Below are positions 56,089 through 64,000 of a DNA stretch of 64,000 bases, one piece after another. The position numbers and the translations under genes are program-made. Origin of the DNA: Pricia antarctica (GTDB lineage Bacteria; Bacteroidota; Bacteroidia; Flavobacteriales; Flavobacteriaceae). The first letter of the stretch is position 1; the number at the start of each line of letters is the position of its first letter. Below the pieces are notes generated by a model. It saw only the letters and a list, made by a program, of their open reading frames with translations. It was not told the origin of the DNA and made no database searches. The stretch spans positions 81,892 to 145,891 of the forward strand of contig DRGL01000028.1 in the NCBI GenBank assembly GCA_011050085.1, in the 5' to 3' direction.

Positions 56089-56793
56089 TTAGACAGCTAT
56101 TTTTCGTTTATAATATTCATACAGCTCTTCAGGACTCGCTCCAAGCATATTTTTCAGGTGGATGACGCCGAAGTGGTACTGTAATTTCACAGTTCCCTTT
56201 ATTCTGTACTTCCGGGCCGAGGTAATAACACGCTGAGGTAAAACCTTGAATGTATATTTTTTATATAAACGGCCGATAAACTCCGTGTCTTCGTATATGA
56301 CGTATTCTTCGTTAAAACCATTGGTCTTTCTGAAAAGCCTTTGGGTTATGAAAAGGGATTGGTCACCTCCCCGACAAATTTTAAGATTGATTCTTGAAAA
56401 CCAAGAAAAAAAGGAAAGGAACCAATTAGAAGTATCAAATTTCAATCGAAAACAGCCAGCTTCCTGTTGTTTGCATACCGCATTGATAATTAAAGTGTCG
56501 AATGCGTGTGGCGGAAGCGTATCCGCATGTAAAAAATAAAGTATTTCAGCCTTTGCCATCTGAGCCCCGAAATTCATTTGTTTCGCCCTTCCTTTTTCAG
56601 CCGTATAAGGTTTTGCCCCGAAAGCTGAGGCCATCTCTATTGTATTGTCCGTACTGCCACCGTCAACCAACAGAATTTCACGTATGTTTTTGGCAGTGCT
56701 ATGCTCTCGTAAATAAGTTAACAATGGCCCAACTCGAATCGCCTCGTTCAGTGTGGGGATTATGATGCTAATCTGAGGGGCTTTCTTTTTCAT
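56089..56793 (-). CDS. TIGR04283-type GT2 glycosyltransferase
   Basis: 234 residues from the ATG at 56793; an upstream ATG at 56823 adds ten residues without a motif. GT2 motifs ISIIIPTLNEAIRVGPLLTY, LLVDGGSTDNTIEMA, FLHADTLPP and GCFRLKFDTSNWFLSFFSWF. This pattern is that of the TIGR04283 family, sometimes linked to arsenosugar synthesis. No other arsenic gene is present here, so that name is only a family label. Confidence 0.88.
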   Translation of the reverse strand: MKKKAPQISIIIPTLNEAIRVGPLLTYLREHSTAKNIREILLVDGGSTDNTIEMASAFGAKPYTAEKGRAKQMNFGAQMAKAEILYFLHADTLPPHAFDTLIINAVCKQQEAGCFRLKFDTSNWFLSFFSWFSRINLKICRGGDQSLFITQRLFRKTNGFNEEYVIYEDTEFIGRLYKKYTFKVLPQRVITSARKYRIKGTVKLQYHFGVIHLKNMLGASPEELYEYYKRKIAV

Positions 56794-56923
56794 GATGTCG
56801 TGAGTGAGCGACAATACGTTCATGCAGTGCGTACGGAATTTTTTAATGTCAATCGATGCTCTACAGTTAGTAGACTTAGCTTCTAAAAACTTACTCTCTT
56901 TGAGAAATTATACGATTTTCAGA

Positions 56924-58342
56924 TTAAGGATCAACCTTGGTATCATCATTCGCTTCCGAGGCTGATTGCGGCGCTGACCTTTTCGAGTCAGGCTTATTGA
57001 TATGGGAATTTGTTTTTGTTGAACTGCTAAGTTGGCTAGGTAGTATCCAGTCATTGTGCCGGAAATAATCCCATTTTGCAGTTGCCAAGTCAACTTTGGG
57101 GTCAATAAATGCGCGTGTAGGTCTACCGTTGATACTGACTCTTGAATTAATCGCGTATACGGAAATAGGGATGCCTTTCTCGGCATATTCTTTTTTTAGG
57201 TGTTGGGCGAACTGCCAGATAAAATCAGGATAGGCCGCTATACGGCGCCTTTGTTTTTTTGAAAGGTAGTCATCGATTGTAATGATTTTCGTTGTTCCAC
57301 TTTCTTTTTCCACCACCTTGAACTCAATCGTACCACTGCGGTTTCTAAGCATCATCCGCCAGCTCATCCGATGGCCTTCCTCCGTCCAAAGCACATTGTC
57401 TTTTATAAAATGTTGGCGTAGTGGAAGCGCTAATTGTACCAGAAAGTACAGGCCACCAATTACATAAAGTATCGGCTTGTAAGAGGGTGCCTCTACCATG
57501 GTCAGCCGATAGGGCTTTTTCTTTTTGAAAAATATTGTTCGAATCGTTTCCGGCTCAAAAAAGAAAACCGTGAATGCCAATGAGAGGTATGGAAATATGC
57601 CGATTTGAAAAATAAAGGAATTGAATAAATGAAAAAAGATGGATATGACAAATGCTATTTTACGCGTTTGTTTGTAAAGAAGAGCGGGAATAATCAGCAA
57701 GTCAAAAAGAATGCCTACCGTACCGATAATTTTATGCACCCAAGGTTGTTGCAGCAAATCTCCGACCAAATAGAAATTAACCTTACCAAGCATTAGAATA
57801 CGTACAATTCCGAAATCGAGCCAATCGCCGTATAATTTGGCAATAGCGGCATAAACGTAAACGATTAAAAGTTGTAAAATAATGGTCCACTTTACCCAAG
57901 CGTACATGGCATCGGTTTTCAACGCGGGATTTTGCCTAACATCTAAAGAATGCCTTCTGTGGGCCGGAAACAGGCACATCATCGCTGAAATGAGTATCAA
58001 TAAATAATAATGGTTGTTATACGAGGTCTTTTGCATTAGATACACACCGGTCCATAGCAAGGTAAAGGCAATCATGCTATATCGGTATTTATAGCCCAGC
58101 GCAATTAAGATGCCCATGCTGCCCATAATGAAAAAATAAAAATACATGCCGTTTCCGGGTAGCGGCTGCAGCCATTCAAAACCTATAAAACTGAAGGTGA
58201 ATTTTGGTTCGATTAGAGTTCTTCTGATCCATCCCGTAAGAATGGCACCATAGCATTCAGATGCAACTAATAATCCGAAAAATATCCGGAAAATAATTAA
58301 AGGTGAATTATCGATTTTCGTAAAAAGAAAACGATTTAGCAT
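56924..58342 (-). CDS. HTTM (vitamin-K-dependent gamma-carboxylase-like) membrane protein
   Basis: 472 residues with about eight membrane segments in the first 300. The HTTM pattern is seen as ILIALGYKYRYSMIAFTLLW, QKTSYNNHYYLLILISAMM and FHLFNSFIFQIGIFPYLSLA. A soluble C-terminal domain follows, ending in a polar tail (SDSKR...SEANDDTKVDP). The domain family includes Glu gamma-carboxylase, but the bacterial substrates are mostly unknown. It follows ribF with a one-base gap and is therefore read with it. Confidence 0.85.
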   Translation of the reverse strand: MLNRFLFTKIDNSPLIIFRIFFGLLVASECYGAILTGWIRRTLIEPKFTFSFIGFEWLQPLPGNGMYFYFFIMGSMGILIALGYKYRYSMIAFTLLWTGVYLMQKTSYNNHYYLLILISAMMCLFPAHRRHSLDVRQNPALKTDAMYAWVKWTIILQLLIVYVYAAIAKLYGDWLDFGIVRILMLGKVNFYLVGDLLQQPWVHKIIGTVGILFDLLIIPALLYKQTRKIAFVISIFFHLFNSFIFQIGIFPYLSLAFTVFFFEPETIRTIFFKKKKPYRLTMVEAPSYKPILYVIGGLYFLVQLALPLRQHFIKDNVLWTEEGHRMSWRMMLRNRSGTIEFKVVEKESGTTKIITIDDYLSKKQRRRIAAYPDFIWQFAQHLKKEYAEKGIPISVYAINSRVSINGRPTRAFIDPKVDLATAKWDYFRHNDWILPSQLSSSTKTNSHINKPDSKRSAPQSASEANDDTKVDP

Positions 58343-58343
58343 C

Positions 58344-59273
58344 TTACTTTGAGATTAACGAAAGCGAAGTTTTTTTATCTTTCTGTAATTGTTTCTTAAG
58401 GGCATCGACCGATGCAAACTTGTGTTCATCACGTATGCGGTGCAGAATATCTACTTGTATTTCCTGTCCATAGAGATTTTCATCAAAATCAAAATAGTGG
58501 ACTTCAATACTGACCTTTCCATCCCCGGATACGGTCGGATTATAGCCGATATTCATCATACCATAAACTGTCTTACCGAAGAGTTCGCTCTGTACGGCAT
58601 AGACCCCGTTTTTGGGAACTAGTTTATATTTCTCCGGAATGTTCAAGTTAGCTGTTGGAAAGTTGATTTGTCTTCCCAGTCCCTTTCCTTTTAGAACATT
58701 TCCGGTTAGCATGTAGTGGTAGCCCAGATAAGCATTGGCAGTAGGTATATCACCGTCATTCAAGGCTTTTCTGATTTTGGTCGAACTTACGGATACTTCA
58801 TCGATTTCTTGGGCCGATATTTCCTCTACTTCAAAATCCAACGTAGTACCGAAAGCTCTGAGGTCAGAAATATTTGCATTGCGATTTCTGCCAAAACGAT
58901 GGTCGTAGCCGATGATGATTTTTTTGATTTTCAATTTGTTTACGAGTATGTCGCGGACGAATTCGGTAGCGGAAAGCCTTGAAAAATCTTTCGTAAAAGG
59001 GTGGATAATTAGCTGATCAAGCCCCATTTCCTTTAATATATTTGACTTTTCACCTATGGTGTTCAGCAATTTGATATCGACATCTTTTTGCAATACCATT
59101 CTCGGGTGTGGAAAAAAAGTAAGTACCGTAGATTTCAGATTGACCCTTTCGGAAGTTTTCATCAAGCGCTCCAAAATTTTTCGATGTCCGATATGCACAC
59201 CGTCAAAGGTGCCAATCGTAATGGCTGTGGGATGGAGTTCATCGTATTTGGAGATGCTTTGGACTGTAACCAC
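58344..59273 (-). CDS. ribF: Bifunctional riboflavin kinase/FAD synthetase
   Basis: 309 residues from a GTG at 59273. A longer frame from 59363 exists, but the first 30 residues look foreign, and the homologous N-terminus is VVTVQSISKYDELHPTAITI. FAD synthetase motif TIGTFDGVHIGHRKIL, GYDHRFGRNR and SSTKIRKALNDGDI; riboflavin kinase domain NVLKGKGLGRQINFPTANL. It makes FMN and FAD. Its upstream side overlaps the promoter of the divergent protease gene. The pth gene, usually near ribF in this group, is at the end of the window. Confidence 0.95.
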   Translation of the reverse strand: MVTVQSISKYDELHPTAITIGTFDGVHIGHRKILERLMKTSERVNLKSTVLTFFPHPRMVLQKDVDIKLLNTIGEKSNILKEMGLDQLIIHPFTKDFSRLSATEFVRDILVNKLKIKKIIIGYDHRFGRNRNANISDLRAFGTTLDFEVEEISAQEIDEVSVSSTKIRKALNDGDIPTANAYLGYHYMLTGNVLKGKGLGRQINFPTANLNIPEKYKLVPKNGVYAVQSELFGKTVYGMMNIGYNPTVSGDGKVSIEVHYFDFDENLYGQEIQVDILHRIRDEHKFASVDALKKQLQKDKKTSLSLISK

Positions 59274-59296
59274 GTACTTGAAATAATAAAAAGACT

Positions 59297-59304
59297 TATA
59301 TTTG
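59297..59304 (+). promoter_or_regulatory. -7 promoter element of the large protease gene
   Basis: TATATTTG fits TAnnTTTG; TTG at 59278-59280 is 16 bases upstream. It lies 21 bases before the ATG at 59326 and overlaps the divergent ribF 5' region. It argues against the TTG at 59302 as a start. Confidence 0.5.
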
Positions 59305-59325
59305 GGACAGGATAATCCCCCCTGG

Positions 59326-62300
59326 ATGCAGACAAAATTACGCTTACTTTTTTCAATTACCATAGTATTTCTTTCCTTTTACGCCGCTGCACAGGGTCAA
59401 TATTGGGAACGTCAGTCGGTTCGAAATATGCTTATAAAAAAAATATCCGCTCGTTTTGATGTTGATAAGGGCGAAGTTTTGTCTTTTGAGGAGGACCTTT
59501 TTATTGCCGCTTTGCATTCAGTAACGGGCAAAGGTTCTGAAATCGTATATTTTCCAAATGATCAGGGTACGCTTACACCGTATAAGGTTGTCGAAACTCC
59601 CGTACTCTCACCGACCCTCTCCAAAAAATACCCTCAAATAAAATCCTACTCGGGCCATAGCACCGATGGCACTCAAACAAGGGTTAGGTTCAGTGTTTCT
59701 CCGAAAGGTATTCAGGCTATGTTTATTTATACCGATGGCCGTAGTACTAGTTATATTCAAAAGCTTTCCGCTGATGATTATATCATGTATAGTAGAGATT
59801 TGGAAAACCTTGCAAGTGCTGATTTTATTTGCAGTACAAAAGATATTTCGGCCGATAAAAACAGAAATCTGACCGCCAGGCCCGTAGATGGACAAGTACT
59901 CCGTAAGTATCGGTTAGCGATAACCGCCTCCGCCGAGTATACCGCATTTCACGGTGGTACAGTGGCCGATGCCTTGGCTGCTATAAACGCAACTATTACA
60001 AGAGTAAATGAGGTTTTTGAAACTGATTTGGCAGTGAGGTTAGAGCTAGTGTCCGGCACGGATGCAGCCATTTATACAGACCCCTTGACCGACCCTTTCT
60101 CGGGCGCATTGGGCGCTCTGGGCAGTCAAGGTCAGCAAGCGCTGACCGAGACCGTAGGAGAGGGCAATTATGATATTGGCCATGTGCTGCACAAAGGTGG
60201 AAACAACGGAAATGCAGGGTTTATCGGAGCAATCTGTGTCGACAATCGAAAGGGTAGTGCCTATTCCTCTAGTGAAAACCCTCAGGGCGATATTTTCGAT
60301 CTTGATTTTGTAGCCCATGAAATGGGGCATCAATTGGGCGCAAACCACAGCTGGTCTTATGAATGGGAAGGCACAAATGTGCAAGTAGAGCCGGGTAGTG
60401 GTACCACGATTATGGGCTACGCAGGTATAACCGATAGCGATAATGTTGCCCTAAACGGAGACGATTATTTTCATTATATCAGTATTGATCAAATCATTAC
60501 AAATCTAATGGGCAAAACCTGTGGCGAAGTGGTTTCGATAACGAATAGCCCTCCTATCGTGAATCCACTTGATTCGTACGTAATCCCGAAATCAACCGCA
60601 TTTGTCTTGAACGGTGCTGCGACCGATGCCAACTCAGGCGACGTACTTACGTATACCTGGGAGCAGATCGATGATGGCATCGTCAAAAGAAACACTTTTG
60701 GGCCTGATAATCCGAATGGTGCGAATTTTAGGTCAAGACCGCCTAGTGCAAAGACGGAACGTTATTTCCCGATGCTCTCCAGAATCGTTAACGGAAGCCT
60801 TACCCAGACCAATCCCGCGTTGAATTCAGCTTGGGAGACCGTTTCCGATGTGGCTCGGGACTTTAACTTTGCCTTTACGGTGCGAGATAATGCAGCCGGC
60901 GCTGGTCAGGTCGTTTCAGAATTGACCACGGTATCGGTGACCAACAATGCAGGACCTTTCTTGGTCACATCTCAAGCGGAAGGGGAAACCTATGTGGCCG
61001 GAGAGACACATGAAATCGTTTGGGATATCGCGGGAACCTATGTGGCTCCGGTTAATTCAAAAACCGTTGACATTTTACTCTCCACCGATGGTGGACTCAC
61101 TTTTCCAGAGGTTCTGGCCGAAGGGGTAAGTAACGATGGTTCGCAGCAGATTGTAGTTCCGGGGTTACCAACTGCTCAAGCACGGGTTATGGTAAAAGCG
61201 GCGGACAACGTATTTCTCGCGGTAAATACTTCCGATTTTACCATTGAGGCCTCGCAAGTTGTGCTGAATATTTCAGATCTTGATTACGAAGTATGTCAAG
61301 GAGAAGCCCTCAATATCCCTTTTGTATATGAATCTTATCTCAATTTTCAGGAAGAGATAAGTTTTAGCATTGCCAATGCCCCCGTAGGTTTAAACGTTTC
61401 ATTTTCCCCTGCAACGGTTATAGAAGGGGATACCCCGGTAACTATCCTCCTTGAAAATACCGAGAATGTTCCAGAAGGGGTTTACGATGTTTTGCTGACG
61501 GCCACTTCAGTAAGTTTGACTAAACAAATCAGTCTTCGTCTGTCCGTTTTCGATGCTAATTTTCCAGAAGTTAGTTTGGAATTACCGGTGGATGCATCAT
61601 CGGATACCTCCACTACGGAAATCTTCCAATGGCAAAATAATCCATCCTATACATCCTACGAAATTCAAATCGCAACCGATGTGGCGTTTCAGGATATAGT
61701 GGAAGCGGCAACCGTACTTTCCAATACGTATACCGGAGAAAATCTTGAAAATGACATCACGTATTTCTGGAGGATAAAGCCTTTGAATGCTTGCGGTGAG
61801 GGAAGCTTTGGTAGCCCATCTTCGTTTACTACCATTCCATTCACCTGCGATTCGAAATCGGCTTTCGGCCTTCCACAGACTATCACATCGGTAGGCGAAA
61901 CCACTGTTACTTCGACCATATCATTTATTGAAGACTTACAGATTGCAGACCTTAATGTCAATTTGAATATTGACCATAATTTTCTGGAGGATTTAAGGAT
62001 TACTCTGACCTCGCCCGCAAATACTACGGTCACCTTGGTAGCCAATGCGTGTGGGGATTTCAAAAATATCAATGCAGTTTTTGACGATGATGCGAACGAC
62101 TTTATTTGCGGTGCCACTTCTAACGTTGGTATTGGTGGAACAGTGAGGCCCTCAGGCGCTTTAAGTTCTTTTATTGGAGAATCCATTTTAGGGGATTGGG
62201 TTTTGGAAATTCACGATATTGCAGCGGGAGATGGTGGTTCATTAAAGGCCTTTGCACTAGATGTCTGTGTCGAGGGCGATTTTCGACCCGATGCCGATCA

Positions 62301-63111
62301 AGACGGTGTTTTCGACGATGGAGACGACTTGTGTTTAGGCACTCCCCAAGGTACCGAAGTTGATACGTCGGGATGCCCCGTTTATAGATTTCCAAACGAT
62401 AATTTTTCGATTTCGGTAGAAAGTTTGTCCTGCCGCAACAACGATGATGGCTCGCTTACGGTAGATGCACTTCTGTTAAGCGATGTCGCGTATAGTATAA
62501 CCATATTCGGAAACGGAACTACGATTACAGAGAACTTTACCAATGCCTATACAATAACCAACCTCGCGGCCGGCACCTATGTGGTTTGTATTGATGGTAA
62601 GAATGGCGAAATCGCGTACGAAACCTATTGCGTTGATGTTGTGGTTACCGAGCCGGAACCCTTGGGTGTAAGCTCTAAAATTGCGGAGAGTGGGAATCAA
62701 GTCATACTTTCTATGAAAGGTGCTGACGTATATACCATCTCGGTAAACGGAAAGACTTTACGCACCGAAAGCCCTGAAATCATTGTAGATCTTTCTACTG
62801 GAAAAAATAATATCAAGGTGTCAACCGATCAGACGTGCCAAGGTGTTTACGAAGACGAGTTTCTAATTTCTTCTGGTCCTTCCGCATATCCAAATCCATT
62901 CGTAAGTACTACTCAATTATTTTTGGGTGCCGTTGAAGAACAGTTGGCTATTGCTATTTTTACGATGGATGGCCAATTGGTAAAAAAGGATACCTATGCA
63001 CCTCAAGGAAATCAGGTGAATCTTGACTTTACAGGGCTTCCACCTGGGGTATATATCGTCAAGTTTGAGGGAGAAAACACGAAAGGAACCACAAAAGTGA
63101 TAAAACGATGA
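59326..63111 (+). CDS. Secreted reprolysin-like metzincin with P-domain and T9SS C-terminal domain
   Basis: 1261 residues from the ATG at 59326. Sec signal (LLFSITIVFLSFYAAAQ), then a propeptide-like region. The catalytic domain has AHEMGHQLGANHSW (zinc ligands His331, His335 and His341, Glu332) and a Met-turn in IMGYAG. Fibronectin/PKD-like domains follow. A proprotein-convertase P-type domain is at about 841-981, and a thrombospondin-type-3-like calcium segment (DADQDGVFDDGDD) comes next. The end is a T9SS type A sorting domain (about 1185-1261: YPNPF to TTKVIKR). It should be an extracellular protease exported by T9SS. Its ATGA overlaps the next gene. Confidence 0.93.
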   Translation: MQTKLRLLFSITIVFLSFYAAAQGQYWERQSVRNMLIKKISARFDVDKGEVLSFEEDLFIAALHSVTGKGSEIVYFPNDQGTLTPYKVVETPVLSPTLSKKYPQIKSYSGHSTDGTQTRVRFSVSPKGIQAMFIYTDGRSTSYIQKLSADDYIMYSRDLENLASADFICSTKDISADKNRNLTARPVDGQVLRKYRLAITASAEYTAFHGGTVADALAAINATITRVNEVFETDLAVRLELVSGTDAAIYTDPLTDPFSGALGALGSQGQQALTETVGEGNYDIGHVLHKGGNNGNAGFIGAICVDNRKGSAYSSSENPQGDIFDLDFVAHEMGHQLGANHSWSYEWEGTNVQVEPGSGTTIMGYAGITDSDNVALNGDDYFHYISIDQIITNLMGKTCGEVVSITNSPPIVNPLDSYVIPKSTAFVLNGAATDANSGDVLTYTWEQIDDGIVKRNTFGPDNPNGANFRSRPPSAKTERYFPMLSRIVNGSLTQTNPALNSAWETVSDVARDFNFAFTVRDNAAGAGQVVSELTTVSVTNNAGPFLVTSQAEGETYVAGETHEIVWDIAGTYVAPVNSKTVDILLSTDGGLTFPEVLAEGVSNDGSQQIVVPGLPTAQARVMVKAADNVFLAVNTSDFTIEASQVVLNISDLDYEVCQGEALNIPFVYESYLNFQEEISFSIANAPVGLNVSFSPATVIEGDTPVTILLENTENVPEGVYDVLLTATSVSLTKQISLRLSVFDANFPEVSLELPVDASSDTSTTEIFQWQNNPSYTSYEIQIATDVAFQDIVEAATVLSNTYTGENLENDITYFWRIKPLNACGEGSFGSPSSFTTIPFTCDSKSAFGLPQTITSVGETTVTSTISFIEDLQIADLNVNLNIDHNFLEDLRITLTSPANTTVTLVANACGDFKNINAVFDDDANDFICGATSNVGIGGTVRPSGALSSFIGESILGDWVLEIHDIAAGDGGSLKAFALDVCVEGDFRPDADQDGVFDDGDDLCLGTPQGTEVDTSGCPVYRFPNDNFSISVESLSCRNNDDGSLTVDALLLSDVAYSITIFGNGTTITENFTNAYTITNLAAGTYVVCIDGKNGEIAYETYCVDVVVTEPEPLGVSSKIAESGNQVILSMKGADVYTISVNGKTLRTESPEIIVDLSTGKNNIKVSTDQTCQGVYEDEFLISSGPSAYPNPFVSTTQLFLGAVEEQLAIAIFTMDGQLVKKDTYAPQGNQVNLDFTGLPPGVYIVKFEGENTKGTTKVIKR

Positions 63112-63788
63112 GGGCGGCTACTTTTCTTTTGTTGGGAATATTACTGATTTCGGGATGCAAAAAAGACCCACCGAATCTACCTGGAAAAGCGGTATTGACC
63201 GAGCCCGCCAGAAATTCGGAATGTACTCCGGTACAAAGCTCCAGTAGCACTAGTAATCTAGTTCGTTTTCGATGGCAGCCCGCTAATTATAGCGAGGAGT
63301 ATGAAGTGGTGGTAAGAAACCTGACTACAGGCGATGCCGTCGAGAAAGTTACTGGCAGTGCTACCATTACTATTCCCTTAGAAAAAGGGACACCCTATTC
63401 TTGGTTCGTAATTTCAAAGAATACTCAAACCATAGAGACGGCAACGAGTGAAACTTGGTCGTTATATAGTCCTGGTTCACAGACTAATCATGTACCGTTC
63501 CCGGCAGAGATTATTGCACCTGAATCGGGAGCGACCGTATTTAAGGATATTAATAATGAAATTACATTGCAATGGTCGTCTTCCGATATTGATGAAGACA
63601 TTGAAAGCTATAGCATTTTTTTCTCGACCGAAAATCCACCAAATCTTTTGATAGCTTCACCAGAGGTCGATCAGACGACGCAAAAGGTCGGCGTGATTTC
63701 CGATACGGTCTATTATTGGAAGGTTATTACCACCGACATGATTGGCAACACCTCCGATACCGGTGTCTTAGATTTTAAAGTATATTAA
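63108..63788 (+). CDS. Lipoprotein with fibronectin type III-like domains
   Basis: 226 residues with a lipoprotein signal (FLLLGILLISGCKKD). Two fibronectin-like beta domains follow: VRFRWQPANYSEEYEVVV and TLQWSSSDIDEDIESYSIFF with VYYWKVITTDMIGNTSDTG. The start overlaps the protease stop by 4 bases (ATGA), so it is translationally coupled. It may bind glycan or protein at the surface, perhaps acting with the protease. It is convergent with pth. Confidence 0.85.
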   Translation: MRAATFLLLGILLISGCKKDPPNLPGKAVLTEPARNSECTPVQSSSSTSNLVRFRWQPANYSEEYEVVVRNLTTGDAVEKVTGSATITIPLEKGTPYSWFVISKNTQTIETATSETWSLYSPGSQTNHVPFPAEIIAPESGATVFKDINNEITLQWSSSDIDEDIESYSIFFSTENPPNLLIASPEVDQTTQKVGVISDTVYYWKVITTDMIGNTSDTGVLDFKVY

Positions 63789-63856
63789 TTGCAAGTTTAA
63801 TTCGTTGGTGATAAATCCATACAAAATATCCTAAACTGCCTTTGAAACTTCACTTT

Positions 63857-64000
63857 TTAAGTACCATTAAATTCGTTCATAGTAATATTGACCCCTGCTA
63901 GCACAAAGGATTTTATGAGCGCAGAAGCTTTTTCAAAGCGTTCTGGTAGTTCTTTTTTTTCATCCTCGTTCCATTCCCCTAACACATAATCAATTTGCCT
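63857..64000 (-). CDS. pth: Peptidyl-tRNA hydrolase, C-terminal part (partial)
   Basis: The last 47 codons of a minus-strand gene whose start lies right of the window. QIDYVLGEWNEDEKKELPER and the ending VNITMNEFNGT match the C-terminus of bacterial Pth (VDYVLGK...). Pth releases peptides from peptidyl-tRNA dropped by ribosomes. In this group pth is often near ribF, as here. Confidence 0.85.
   Translation of the reverse strand, partial: RQIDYVLGEWNEDEKKELPERFEKASALIKSFVLAGVNITMNEFNGT

Noticed and set aside
61689..62186. 165-codon frame opposite the P-domain region of the large protease
   Set aside because: Shadow frame; the plus-strand protein continues through it with a recognised domain.
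1..64000. CRISPR array, tRNA, rRNA or insertion sequence
   Set aside because: No regularly spaced repeats, cloverleaf-like segments, rRNA motifs or transposase frames were found.

Overview
The window looks like a chromosomal segment of a marine-type member of the Flavobacteriaceae (Bacteroidota). The evidence is SusC/SusD pairs, many lipoproteins with a Cys-ended signal, a type IX secretion C-terminal domain, TAnnTTTG promoter elements, AT-rich spacers, a mevalonate pathway and an ArgF of the succinylornithine type. I could not assign a genus. No rRNA, tRNA, CRISPR array, insertion sequence or phage gene was recognised.

Layout. 1-850: 5' part of a VCBS/FG-GAP lipoprotein, next to a decayed fragment of a similar protein. 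1.7-6.4 kb: xylose use (Na+/sugar symporter, xylose isomerase, xylulokinase). 6.7-19.1 kb: a glucan/maltose locus: SusD and SusC on the minus strand, then divergently a LacI regulator, beta-phosphoglucomutase, GH65 phosphorylase, GH13 lipoprotein and a BaiN-like flavoprotein in a tightly packed series. A near-palindromic operator candidate lies in the susC/lacI gap. 19.2-22.5 kb: GH16, a GDPD lipoprotein, a DUF1697 protein and TspO. 22.6-27.8 kb: mevalonate decarboxylase, a mevalonate-kinase-like GHMP kinase, a UbiA prenyltransferase, a nitrilase gene with a frameshift in an A9 run, and an RluB-like pseudouridine synthase. 28.1-31.0 kb: a cadherin/metzincin lipoprotein and an M1 aminopeptidase.

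31.0-42.0 kb: one long minus-strand arginine/proline operon in the order GNAT, argG, argC, proC, argD, proB, argF', SDR, argB, argE, argH, M1 peptidase. It starts from a good promoter and has a leader of about 165 nt that encodes a short peptide ending in Arg-Arg-Arg-Arg-Pro-stop. This looks like an arginine-sensing leader peptide and is the most interesting item in the window. The transcarbamylase has Ser at the position that separates succinyl- from acetyl-ornithine enzymes, so the pathway probably runs on N-succinylated intermediates. The GNAT at the head of the operon is a candidate for the missing N-acylglutamate synthase.

42.0-46.6 kb: a glycolipid or glycan cassette (GT-C transferase, cellulose-synthase-like GT2, DPM-like GT2, MORN-repeat protein). 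46.8-49.8 kb: a NapH/NosR-like Fe-S membrane protein with a FAD oxidoreductase. 50-55.7 kb: DUF547 protein, GH113-like hydrolase, a LysM-like/Amidase_3 cell-wall amidase between two DUF6503-like lipoproteins. 55.7-59.3 kb: TfoX-like small protein, TIGR04283-type GT2, HTTM (gamma-carboxylase-like) membrane protein and RibF. 59.3-63.8 kb: a large secreted metzincin with a P-domain and T9SS tail, overlapping a lipoprotein gene. The window ends in the 3' part of pth.
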